Source: Marivirga salinae | Lineage (GTDB): Bacteria; Bacteroidota; Bacteroidia; Cytophagales; Cyclobacteriaceae | Assembly: GCF_030503855.1 (NCBI RefSeq) | Contig: NZ_CP129971.1 | Location: 3,596,001 to 3,660,000 of the forward strand | Reading direction: 5' to 3' | Length of the DNA stretch: 64,000 nucleotides | In this document: positions 40,705 through 49,119 of the stretch, piece by piece | Layout of the letters: each line of letters starts with the position of its first letter | Position numbering within the stretch: position 1 is the first letter of the stretch | Notes under the pieces: generated by a model | Told to the model about the DNA's origin: nothing | Database searches by the model: none | What the model saw: only the letters and a program-made list of their open reading frames with translations | Position numbers and translations under genes: made by a program

Positions 40705-42411
40705 TCACGCTTCATTCTGATTCATTTTATAATATTTATCAAAGAAGTCCTTCATCTGTTCAGCTGTTGTTCTGTTTTTTAGCCTGATAGCAACATTCGT
40801 TTTCTCATCATTTCCAAAGACTAAAGAAATTTTATGATAAGAATTAGGACTGCTACTACTTCCGCCTGATTGAAGAAAATCACCAATTTTAAAACCCTTA
40901 ATTTCTTCTTTGAGAATAGATCTTATTTTGTAAGGAATCCCCATCCATTTATGTTGAACTTCCATTTTTTCTGGGGTCAAGCTGACTTTCAAGGTATAAA
41001 AGCTCTCAAAAATCGTCAAGCCAAATGTAATCAGACCGAAAAAGCCTAGAACAATTGTTAGAGCCAAAGGCCATTCCTCTTCTGTCATGCTGTAGCCTGC
41101 AAGCGCTAACATGCCACCTCCCAATAGAAACCCAAATATCAGTAAGGTTTTAAGGATCCTGAAATTTGGGAACCTTATTGTGTATTCTTCTCCATTCTCA
41201 GTGAATTCAGTTACATCATTAATCAATTGAAAAGCAAATTTCTTAGTATCTGGATGCTCTTTAGAATCTAATTCTATAGTCGATAATTCAGATGTGTTGT
41301 AAACCGGAATTTCAAATTGCCTGCTGAAGTGATCATTATCATAAGACACAGTACTTACTACATTCCAGTGGATTCCCGCTTTTGAAAGGCTTGATTCACT
41401 TTTATCCGATGGAATATCAAATCTAAATTGTGCGCTATGAGAATCATTATTTAAATATGCAAAGCCTGTGGTTTGCCAAATGAGATTTTCGTGTCTTTTC
41501 CTATCGTTCCCCGATCTACTATATCTCACGCTCATACAATTTACTTTTAACTCAACTGTACTATTTTTTGGAATGGCTTTCTTAAAATTAATAACTCCAC
41601 CAAGATGACCACCAATAGAAGCAGGAAAAGGATCCAAAACCATAGTGCCGGTTCCATTTTTTACGATATCAAAAAACTTAGATAAAACACTAAAAATTAA
41701 AATCACACCTATTAAAGGAAACAATCCTACTAGCCAAATCGCAGGATCATCAGTCCCCTCTTCTTTTAGGAATAATACCAAAATCGGAAATGAAATTAAA
41801 TTCCAAAGTATTGTAAAGAAAACCATACCTCGATTACTTGCTGCTGTATTGCAAGAAATTTGATTTCTTTTCCATTTACTTTTCTCAAGCCAAGGCTTTG
41901 CGATAGTTCCTGTTTCCGACTTTTTATTCCTGATTGCTTTTATAACCATAAAAAGACCTATAAAAACAAATAAACTAGGCAATAAAATGGTCATTATCAA
42001 TACTGGAATTTCCATATTTTGCATCTCCTGCTGTAATTCAGGTGATGCAGGATCTATGTAAAAAACTTTCTCAGGCTCACTCTTCCATTCCTCAAGGATT
42101 GTTTCTTTATTCCTTTTGGTCATCTCATGTTGGCTGGAATCCCGAACATCGGTTTCTTCTATTTGAAGGGTGTAATCTTTTCCATTATATTGATACTCGT
42201 AATCGGCAGTAAGGGTGTAAACAAATTGTCCATCATTATTTGTTGTCCAATCTAAATTGGTCTCCTTAATTGTACCCTTTACTTCCACATAGGATTTTTG
42301 ATCAAACCACTTTGCGACAAGAGGATAGCTTACTTGACTTAAAAAAAATAATCCCATGCCTAAAAAAAGCATAGGAAAAATGATGGCAATTATTTTCTTC
42401 GGATTCATCAT
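40705..42411 (-). CDS. DUF3592-containing membrane protein
   Basis: This is a 568-residue protein. An N-terminal helix is followed by a DUF3592-type extracytoplasmic domain (about 38-120, VEVKGTIKETNLDW, YEYQYNGKDYTLQ). A helix at about 130-158, a pair at about 190-245, a beta-rich domain (about 255-405) and a final helix pair (about 418-470) follow, then a cytosolic PH-like C-terminus. Proteins of this layout are widespread but uncharacterised. It is monocistronic with its own terminator. The role is unknown. Confidence 0.75.
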   Translation of the reverse strand: MMNPKKIIAIIFPMLFLGMGLFFLSQVSYPLVAKWFDQKSYVEVKGTIKETNLDWTTNNDGQFVYTLTADYEYQYNGKDYTLQIEETDVRDSSQHEMTKRNKETILEEWKSEPEKVFYIDPASPELQQEMQNMEIPVLIMTILLPSLFVFIGLFMVIKAIRNKKSETGTIAKPWLEKSKWKRNQISCNTAASNRGMVFFTILWNLISFPILVLFLKEEGTDDPAIWLVGLFPLIGVILIFSVLSKFFDIVKNGTGTMVLDPFPASIGGHLGGVINFKKAIPKNSTVELKVNCMSVRYSRSGNDRKRHENLIWQTTGFAYLNNDSHSAQFRFDIPSDKSESSLSKAGIHWNVVSTVSYDNDHFSRQFEIPVYNTSELSTIELDSKEHPDTKKFAFQLINDVTEFTENGEEYTIRFPNFRILKTLLIFGFLLGGGMLALAGYSMTEEEWPLALTIVLGFFGLITFGLTIFESFYTLKVSLTPEKMEVQHKWMGIPYKIRSILKEEIKGFKIGDFLQSGGSSSSPNSYHKISLVFGNDEKTNVAIRLKNRTTAEQMKDFFDKYYKMNQNEA

Positions 42412-42674
42412 CCAAAAATAGATTAAATATCATAAATCCAAAATAAAATATGTTTTTATTTAGATAATATGTTCGTTTAAATATAGGACTCAAAGGTAAG
42501 CTTGAGAGAAGAAAAAAGGATATTATCGATTAAATATGCACTTTTCTTACTCAAATAGCGTTATAAGAACATTCATTTAAATACAATTAAGTGTCTAATT
42601 GACTATTTTGTGACTTTTTATTATCCACATTCATTAAATATTTTATAAATTCACTTTATCAAAAAAAGTATAAA

Positions 42675-43139
42675 ATGGAATCTAGATCAAATAAATCAGA
42701 AATTATTGATACATTCTCAAATGTTAGATATTTTTCTTTTGAGGAAAAGAAGGCTCCATTATTAGATACTGAAGGAGTTAATAGACTTTTAGATGCTATT
42801 ATTGATTTTAAAAGCGTTTTGAATGAAAAGACTCATTAAATAAACTCATTAAATGATAGAATTGAAAAAATAACTTGGTTCAATGATTTAGATGAAGAAA
42901 GTTTGATACTTTTAAATGATATCATTTCTTCTGCCAAGGATTTACGCACTTCTCTGATAAGACAATATATTTCATTGAATTTCTTAATAAGCAACGGAAT
43001 TGCAAAAGATGAAATTAAAGAATTTAAGAATTCAATCGATGAATTAAAAGAGTCTTATGAGGATTTAGAGTCTGTGTTTTTCTTTCTCCCCGAAATGCCA
43101 GACTTTGTTGAAACCACAAAAAAGCTCTCCCTTATTTAA
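42675..43139 (+). pseudogene. Antitoxin-like gene interrupted by an in-frame TAA
   Basis: One frame runs from ATG 42675 to the stop at 43137-43139 except for a TAA at 42837-42839. The first 54 residues (SEIIDTFSNVRYFSFEEKKA) and the rest (INSLNDRIEKITWFNDLDEE ... FFFLPEMPDFVETTKKLSLI) read as one 153-residue, helix-rich acidic protein. The stop lies in a 13-bp near-tandem repeat (ACTCATTAAAT at 42831 and 42844). It is followed after 2 bp by a second gene with the same kind of damage. The pairing, sizes and order suggest an antitoxin preceding a RelE/HigB-like toxin. This is inference from layout. Confidence 0.6.
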
Positions 43140-43141
43140 AG

Positions 43142-43549
43142 ATGGATTTATATTGTTTAGAGGACTTTAAGGTAGAATTCGATAAACTAAAATCTAAAAA
43201 ATCCTATAAAACATTAGAGCAAAATGTAATTGATTACTTCTTTGGAAAAACCAGTCAAGAGCTTTGTTCGGGCGTTAGACTAAATAATAGTAGTGACACT
43301 CCTTATATCAAAAAACGTCTGGACGGTAGAGGTGGCTTCAGAGTTTATTTTCTTTTAATAATAAAAGGAGATTCTTAATATTTGATGTTTGTTCACCCTA
43401 AAACTGGTACTCATGGTTCTGACAATATAACTGATGAGTCAAAAGCTTACCTATACAAGAAGGTGCTAAATTGTATTAAGTCAAATAAGTTGTATAAAAT
43501 GACTTTGGATGAATCAAAGGCAACCATAAAGTTTGACAAACTATCTTAA
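43142..43549 (+). pseudogene. RelE/HigB-like toxin gene interrupted by an in-frame TAA
   Basis: The frame 43142-43549 is open for 135 codons apart from TAA at 43376-43378. Before the stop it reads DYFFGKTSQELCSGVRLNNS and YIKKRLDGRGGFRVYFLLII. After it comes YLMFVHPKTGTHGSDNITDE and a Lys-rich tail. The joined sequence KGDS-x-YLMFVHPKTG fits the beta-sheet core of RelE-type mRNA interferases, where a TTA-to-TAA change would give the stop. It begins 2 bp after the antitoxin-like gene. Both members of the pair being broken points to a decayed module. Confidence 0.6.
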
Positions 43550-43620
43550 AGATATTTACCTAAACCAAATAATACAGCAAAGTTTAATTTTTACTAGTAC
43601 TAGATAAAGTAACAAAACTA

Positions 43621-43654
43621 ATTATCGGCAGTAAAATACTTTCACTGCCGATAA
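43621..43654. terminator. Perfect 12-bp hairpin between convergent genes
   Basis: ATTATCGGCAGT and ACTGCCGATAAT flank a 10-nt loop between the toxin-like remnant and the DUF4249 gene. It probably serves as a bidirectional terminator. Confidence 0.75.
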
Positions 43655-43669
43655 TTTGATATCAAATAT

Positions 43670-44557
43670 TTAATCTTCAACCATCACCGTATTCCGCGTG
43701 ATGTTAATGGCCTCTACTACTCCATACCCTCCATTTACATTGGAGTAATGAGGAGCAGGCTCGCTAAAAACAAGATCAATAAATTCATATTCAAAATTGT
43801 AAAAACCAGCTTCATAACCCGATTCGTTTATGGAAATCATTTCTACTATGTAGCCTTCATAAATATTTTCAGCTTCTATCGGGAAATTAGATGTATACTT
43901 CGCTACTCTAAGAGGATAGTCAACACTTTGGTTCTTATAACATTCATTAGTAAATTGATATGCAAGCGTACAAGGGCCATCTGTTTCATCCGACTGTATA
44001 CTCCAGGCGCTACTTAGCTCTTCAGTTGGCTCACCGTCTATAATACCTTTGACTCTGAAGCTGTAATAAGGTATTTCTTCATCAATAAAGAGATTTAGAT
44101 TAAGCAACCAAGCATCATTAGATTGAGGAGGATCAGATTTTGTATAATTAGAGAGTGTAATACTATTAACCTGAGGCGCTTTATAAAAATAAACCAAATC
44201 GCTTTCCACTTCACCATAAGGAGTGTTAACCTTTATAAGGTAGCTATTTGAAATTTCAAAATCATATTCTAAACTATAATTCCCTTCCCCTTCTTCTATA
44301 AAAGAAGTAAGATGACCATCTGTATCATGCAATTGTATATCTGCATCCTCAATTGCTCTATTGGTTTTAAACTCTCCTTTTATGAGAGCACTATAAGTCA
44401 ATCTTGCGTAAGATACCCCATTATTATTGAGAGAAACAAACAGCACTGGCTTAATTTCCTCCACTTCAAAATCATAGTCCAAAGGTCTCTCACATGCAAA
44501 GAACAGCAGTGGAATGGCGATACATAAAAAGCCAGTTAATTTATTCAAATTAATCAT
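43670..44557 (-). CDS. DUF4249-family lipoprotein, partner of the TonB receptor
   Basis: This is a 295-residue lipoprotein (lipobox LFFACE, Cys22). Beta-rich domain with the typical DUF4249 start KPVLFVSLNNNGVSYARLTY and the internal ADIQLHDTDGHL segment. Such proteins sit on the cell surface and are encoded next to TonB-dependent receptors, probably as substrate-capturing lids. It overlaps the receptor gene by 4 bp (ATGA). The substrate is unknown. Confidence 0.88.
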   Translation of the reverse strand: MINLNKLTGFLCIAIPLLFFACERPLDYDFEVEEIKPVLFVSLNNNGVSYARLTYSALIKGEFKTNRAIEDADIQLHDTDGHLTSFIEEGEGNYSLEYDFEISNSYLIKVNTPYGEVESDLVYFYKAPQVNSITLSNYTKSDPPQSNDAWLLNLNLFIDEEIPYYSFRVKGIIDGEPTEELSSAWSIQSDETDGPCTLAYQFTNECYKNQSVDYPLRVAKYTSNFPIEAENIYEGYIVEMISINESGYEAGFYNFEYEFIDLVFSEPAPHYSNVNGGYGVVEAINITRNTVMVED

Positions 44558-46887
44558 TTGTTCTTAAATAAGTTCATGCCAAAAGAAACATAGGGAAGTA
44601 CAGGGATAAAGCCTATACCTCTATAATTCGTATAACTATTCTCTTCATCTAGATATAGTAGCTCTGGAGCAAATACATTCGGGTTTATATGATTATAAGC
44701 ATTTATCACCCCAAAAGACCAAGTACGATCTCTGCCCTTTTTTTCAAAACTATAGGTAGCTCCTAAATCCAATCGATGAAAAGCAGGCAATCGGGCGTTA
44801 TTGCGATCTCCATAAATCATATAATCACCCCATTCTCCGTCTATAATGGCAATTGGAGCTGTAAAAGGTCTCCCTGTTTGAAAATTCCATACAGCATTAA
44901 ACTTCCAGCTTGCATTTAGGTCATAGTTCACCATCACACTTAAGTCATGCGTTTTGTCGAAGCTTGAAGGATACCAATCCCCTTCATTAATCTCCAGAAA
45001 TTTACGTTCAGAACGAGCCCAAGTATAACTGACCCAGGCATCCCAATTTTTATAATCTAAAGTAATCATGTTTTCAAAACCATAAGCAAATCCCATTCCG
45101 TTAGTAGCCAATTCATTTTCCCAGTCTAAAGATGGGGACAATTGAAGCAATGAGCTTCTTGAATAATCAATTAGGCTCGTCATGTTTCGAATATAGGCTT
45201 CGGAAGAGAAAGTAATCGATCTATTCTTTGAAGACTTACTAAAGCCCAAACTGGTTTGACTTGCCCTTGATGGTGGGATTAATTGAGTAGATGGTAGCCA
45301 TACATCATTTGGTAAACCTACAGAATTAGCGTTCAATAAATGTAAAAATTGGCTGGTTTTAGCATAGGCCAACGACCAATTCCAACCTTTTAACCCTTCC
45401 CTATTGATGTTGAACCGGTACTCTGGGCTTTGATAATTTGCACCCTCCACGAAAAAGTTTACATATCTAAAACCTGTACTCATACTCCAATATTTACCCC
45501 ATTCAAAGTTTGTCTGCATGTAAGCAGCTACTTCCTGTCCGCCTAATACTTGTCTATTAATTGAGGTTTGATCGGTTGAACTGTTCTTTACTTCGGAAAC
45601 AAAAGGTTTGAAGCCCAGGTAGGCCGCTTCCAGTCCTGCACTGATATCGATCCATTTATAAATAGGAATAAATAGTTCTGTTTTTAAACGGCTATCTGAC
45701 ACTGAGCTGCCTACTTCATTGGAATTTTCTTCCGTAGCTTCCTGCCCTGGCTCAGGGTCTTCTATGCTTATAATATTACTTATATCAGATTGATATCTAT
45801 AGGTAGAGTAGGATAATGTATTCTTCCAGAAAAGTCCCTTTCTTAGTTTTTTATTGTGTCGTAGGCTAGCCACTGTATTGCCCCAATTCAGATTAAATGC
45901 CGTAGTTAAACGGTCTGATCTTTCTCCAACCTGCCAAGTATCATTGCTGTTATATAAACTCAAGTAGATATGGTCGGTGTCAGAAAACTTATAATTAATT
46001 TTCGCATTGATGTCGTATAACCAATAATTAAATCGATAATCACCTGTGCCCAAACGATAAGCAATATTGAAAGGCAATGTAAGTAGATTCAAATAAGAAC
46101 TTCTTGCGGACAGAAAGTAAGATCCGCAACCATCATCAACAGGCCCTTCAATTTGTCCTTTAGAGCTAATAATTCCAACATCTAATTTACCTTCCGTTTC
46201 ATTACGATTCCCTTCCCGCATGGTCATATCAATTACAGATGACAAGCGACCACCATAACGGGCAGGGAAATTGCCTTTATAGATATCAACGTTTTTTATA
46301 GCATCACCATTAAAGGTAGAAACCAAACCGAACAAGTGAAAGGGGTTAAATATGACAGCATCATCGAGCAGAAAAAGGTTTTGATCAGGGCTTCCTCCGC
46401 GCACATATAGGGCAGCTGTACCTTCTTGACCACCCGTTATACCAGGTAGTAAGGCCATCGATTTAATGATATCTTTCTCACCCATAATGGCCGGAGCTTC
46501 TTGTAATTTAGCTACATGAGGGCTCAACTTACCTAATTGCTGGCCGTGTTGAGGTCGACTTGCTTTTACCTCCACCTCTTGCAAAGTGATGGGGCTTAAT
46601 GATATCACGAGACTACTGTCATTTTGACCACTAAAATCTATTTGTTGAGGTTCAAATCCTGTATATGAAATGAGTAAGCTTGTTTTTTCATTACTTTTAA
46701 CCTTAACAGAAAAGTAACCAAAATTATTAGTGATGACACCTTGGGTAGTTCCCAATAATTGAACAGTTGCACTCACCAATCGCTCAGCTGAGGATTTATC
46801 TTCAACAAAACCGCTAAGCGTAATTTGCTGAGCACTTAAGCTTCCTAGAATAAAGAAAGCAATTAAAAAGGCAATGTTTTTTTTCAT
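44554..46887 (-). CDS. TonB-dependent receptor with carboxypeptidase-regulatory-like domain
   Basis: This is a complete 777-residue outer-membrane receptor. Signal peptide (to about 20), regulatory-like domain (about 21-110, ITLSGFVEDKSSAERLVSAT), plug (about 118-225, with LPGITGGQEGTAALYVRGGS and ALLDD-type loop FLLDDAVIFNPFHLFG), and a 22-strand barrel ending in SFGMNLFKNK. It forms an operon with a DUF4249 lipoprotein, a FecA-like arrangement in Bacteroidota without sigma/anti-sigma genes. The substrate could be a siderophore or other small organic ligand. Confidence 0.92.
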   Translation of the reverse strand: MKKNIAFLIAFFILGSLSAQQITLSGFVEDKSSAERLVSATVQLLGTTQGVITNNFGYFSVKVKSNEKTSLLISYTGFEPQQIDFSGQNDSSLVISLSPITLQEVEVKASRPQHGQQLGKLSPHVAKLQEAPAIMGEKDIIKSMALLPGITGGQEGTAALYVRGGSPDQNLFLLDDAVIFNPFHLFGLVSTFNGDAIKNVDIYKGNFPARYGGRLSSVIDMTMREGNRNETEGKLDVGIISSKGQIEGPVDDGCGSYFLSARSSYLNLLTLPFNIAYRLGTGDYRFNYWLYDINAKINYKFSDTDHIYLSLYNSNDTWQVGERSDRLTTAFNLNWGNTVASLRHNKKLRKGLFWKNTLSYSTYRYQSDISNIISIEDPEPGQEATEENSNEVGSSVSDSRLKTELFIPIYKWIDISAGLEAAYLGFKPFVSEVKNSSTDQTSINRQVLGGQEVAAYMQTNFEWGKYWSMSTGFRYVNFFVEGANYQSPEYRFNINREGLKGWNWSLAYAKTSQFLHLLNANSVGLPNDVWLPSTQLIPPSRASQTSLGFSKSSKNRSITFSSEAYIRNMTSLIDYSRSSLLQLSPSLDWENELATNGMGFAYGFENMITLDYKNWDAWVSYTWARSERKFLEINEGDWYPSSFDKTHDLSVMVNYDLNASWKFNAVWNFQTGRPFTAPIAIIDGEWGDYMIYGDRNNARLPAFHRLDLGATYSFEKKGRDRTWSFGVINAYNHINPNVFAPELLYLDEENSYTNYRGIGFIPVLPYVSFGMNLFKNK

Positions 46888-47000
46888 TTTATACTACTAG
46901 GGAAAATAGTTGGCTTATTATATATTTTTATAAATTAAGGATTCAATCTAAAGTACTGATTTCATTTATATTATATCGGTATGAATTCGAATTCACTTTG

Positions 47001-47432
47001 CTATAAATTTTCTGCAACCACTGGGCTTTTCAATTTCTCAAGTATAGCTTTTCCTTCTTCCTTCAAGATTTGAGATAAAGTTGGAGTCGCTCTAAGCACA
47101 CCTTCAAAAATGTTAAATCCATGACGAACATAATATGTTTCTCCTGGTTTCAAATAAAGATGAAGCTCGGAAGAGGGTCCTGCTTCACTGAGCAAATTAA
47201 TCGATTTCTGATTAGTTGACCATGTGAGGTAACTTCTAGACTTCAGTTTGCCGATCTGTTGCTCATTCGAATAAATATTAGCTGTAACTAGATTAGCACA
47301 CCTGCTATCACGAATCACATAAATTGTTGAGTTTTCTGCATTATCCGAATCTGAGGGTAAATTCACCAATTGTTTTGATGGTGCACAACTTATCAAGCTA
47401 ATTAAGGCAGATACAATAATTAAAAATTTCAT
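47001..47432 (-). CDS. DUF2846-like lipoprotein
   Basis: From ATG 47430-47432 this encodes 143 residues, MKFLIIVSALISLISCAPSK, with lipobox LISC (Cys16). A longer frame to 47519 adds an unlikely hydrophilic N-terminus, so I use the lipoprotein start. The core STIYVIRDSRC, YSNEQQIGKL, SYLTWST and LKPGETYYVRHGF matches the DUF2846 pattern. The function is unknown. It lies upstream of the TonB receptor operon with a 113-bp gap. Confidence 0.75.
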   Translation of the reverse strand: MKFLIIVSALISLISCAPSKQLVNLPSDSDNAENSTIYVIRDSRCANLVTANIYSNEQQIGKLKSRSYLTWSTNQKSINLLSEAGPSSELHLYLKPGETYYVRHGFNIFEGVLRATPTLSQILKEEGKAILEKLKSPVVAENL

Positions 47433-47814
47433 TAATGGATGATCTATTATGTGTGGTTCTAAAATTAATATCGAATTGAAATGCCCCTCTAAATCTAAAA
47501 CATTGGAAACTTTATTCAAGCGTCAATGGGGTTTTGGTCGAGTGGAATTATTTCAAAAATATATACTAAAAATTACATGTAGTATACATTTGTTATTAAA
47601 TATTTTAAAAAATTTTTAGTCTCTTAAACTGCAGTTATAGTAAGAAAACACTCAGTTTAGATTTAATGCTTTAACCATTTTAATATATGTACTATTACTT
47701 CGGAATTATTTTATATAATAGAGCTAAACAACTAATTAGAATTATAGAATCTTGTTTATAAGCTGATTCGTTCAAGGAAATCATTTCTACTATGTAACTA
47801 TCCTACTTATACAA
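47433..47814. other. Gene-free stretch with a fragment copied from the DUF4249 gene
   Basis: Mostly AT-rich. At 47765-47796 it contains a 32-bp piece (GATTCGTT..GGAAATCATTTC..) matching 43821-43852 inside the DUF4249 gene with two mismatches, in the same orientation. No gene or promoter is clear. Confidence 0.5.
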
Positions 47815-48390
47815 TCATCGGATTTCTTGTTCCAAAGCTAAAAAATGTGAAATCCGATTTTCGGAATCATGAAGAGGAAATATATCTACCTTACAGTCAT
47901 ATTCCTCTCCATTTTTGCGATAGTTTTTGATACTGATACTAAAATTCCGATCTTCTTGAAGCTTTTGCCTAAAAATTGACCGAGTGTTTGAGTCAGTATT
48001 TTTCCCTTGCAAAAAAGTAGGTGTTAATCCAACAGCTTCTTGCGCTTTGAAACCTGTCATTGCTTCAAATCCGCTATTTACCCAGAGAATTTCTTTTTCT
48101 AGATTGGTTAAGACAAGCGCCTCAAAAGGGTTTTTCAGTATCTTTTGGATATTCTCTTGCCACCTATTTCGCTGAGCATATTTTTCCAGACAAGATAAGT
48201 CTATTTTAATTTTGGAGAGAACATTGGCATTACTCATTGCGGCAATATCATGACAATGTAATACATTTTTGAAATCCTTAGGAGTGTCCAGTATTTTGGT
48301 ATGCATTTTATGATATTCTTGAGGACTTAAGTCCATCAAATAAATATCTAAACACATCATATTACTCAAGTTATTCTGGTACTTAATCAT
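47815..48390 (-). CDS. LOV-like PAS protein lacking the photoactive cysteine
   Basis: This is a 191-residue protein. The N-terminal ~80 residues (NMMCLDIYLMDLSPQEYHKM) are a helical region I do not recognise. The C-terminal PAS domain aligns closely with LOV flavin photoreceptors: ILWVNSGFEAMTGFKAQEAV, then GLTPTFLQGKNTDSNT where LOV has GRNCRFLQG, then SIKNYRKNGEEYDCKVDIFP. The adduct-forming Cys is replaced by Pro124, so it cannot run the usual photocycle, though it might still bind flavin. No output domain is present. It lies downstream of a cobalamin riboswitch on the same strand. Confidence 0.75.
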   Translation of the reverse strand: MIKYQNNLSNMMCLDIYLMDLSPQEYHKMHTKILDTPKDFKNVLHCHDIAAMSNANVLSKIKIDLSCLEKYAQRNRWQENIQKILKNPFEALVLTNLEKEILWVNSGFEAMTGFKAQEAVGLTPTFLQGKNTDSNTRSIFRQKLQEDRNFSISIKNYRKNGEEYDCKVDIFPLHDSENRISHFLALEQEIR

Positions 48391-48569
48391 TGATAATTTT
48401 TATTAAAAATATGCTTGCATGCTTTATTACTTTCTATCGTAAGATAGTTAAAGTCGTGATTTTGCATTGCAATAAATATTTGAAGTTCTAAACACACTGT
48501 CTCAAAACTTCCTAATGCACTAATGATACAGATTGGAAATAAGAAAAGAGCTAACAAGTAGAGATCCAC
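48387..48569 (-). CDS. Possible small membrane protein between riboswitch and PAS gene
   Basis: A 60-codon GTG-started frame (VDLYLLALFLFPICIISALG as its start, then FETVCLELQIFIAMQNHDFN) overlaps the PAS gene start as ATGA. It would carry one membrane helix. Support is weak: the start is GTG, there is no homology I recognise, and an ATG at 48607-48609 in another frame (MSSYYYKLAFYRLSG..) is an equally good alternative reading of the same sequence. It may be a degenerate gene. Confidence 0.25.
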   Translation of the reverse strand: MDLYLLALFLFPICIISALGSFETVCLELQIFIAMQNHDFNYLTIESNKACKHIFNKNYQ

Positions 48570-48651
48570 TTAACCTATAAAAAGCAAGTTTATAATAATA
48601 ACTACTCATCAGACCTGAAGCTTACCCCAATCCACGAGGGCAACTATCAAT

Positions 48652-48822
48652 ACTTTACAGGCAAGTCTCCTGACTTGTAACAATTTTTGCTAACCTTCTC
48701 AACCTGAATGCTCAGGAAAATGGTATCTGAGGCAAAAACCTATGTGTTACATACAGTTGCGGGACAGTTCGTGATTCTCACACGATTCCTTATTAATTAG
48801 CATCTCTGCCAAACCTGCTAGG
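48652..48822 (-). ncRNA. Cobalamin riboswitch
   Basis: Read leftward, the hallmark elements appear in order: CAGGTTTGGC near the 5' side, TTAATAAGGAATCGTGTGAG (consensus TTAA-AGGGAA..GTG), AACTGTCCCGCAACTGT (core CCCGCAACTG, complement of 48754-48763), and the B12 box GTCAGGAGACTTGCC (complement of 48660-48674). Spacing is as in class-I cobalamin aptamers. Downstream in the same direction are only the small frame and the LOV-like PAS gene. No vitamin B12 transport or synthesis gene is recognisable there. The flanking sequence 48823-49056 contains GCAGC/GCTGC hairpins and no gene. Confidence 0.88.
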
Positions 48823-49056
48823 TGTCGATGAAATTATGAAACATAATAATTCTCTATAAAAGTATCTTATTAATCATTAATCGCAAAACATTGAATAATA
48901 AATCTTTAATGGCATTATTCTGTTAGCAGCAGCAATTTAAGCAAATGGCTGCTGTGTCTCCAACCAATGTTAATCCTTGGGATAAATGAAACTTGATTTC
49001 AAATAAACAAGATCTATTTCTTCATAAGGATGACCTCTCAATCGGGCATTAAGCAT

Positions 49057-49084
49057 AAAAAAAGCCGGCATCAACCGGCTTTTC
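49057..49084 (-). terminator. Intrinsic terminator of typA
   Basis: Read leftward, AAAAGCCGGTTGATGCCGGC is followed by a U-run, 36 bp after the typA stop. Confidence 0.85.
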
Positions 49085-49119
49085 ATTTTTAATAATATGT
49101 TTTTAATCAAGACTTGTCT

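Noticed and set aside
42831..42856. 13-bp near-tandem repeat as the cause of the stop in the antitoxin-like gene
   Set aside because: Removing one unit leaves the same stop codon and shifts the downstream frame, so it does not explain the interruption.
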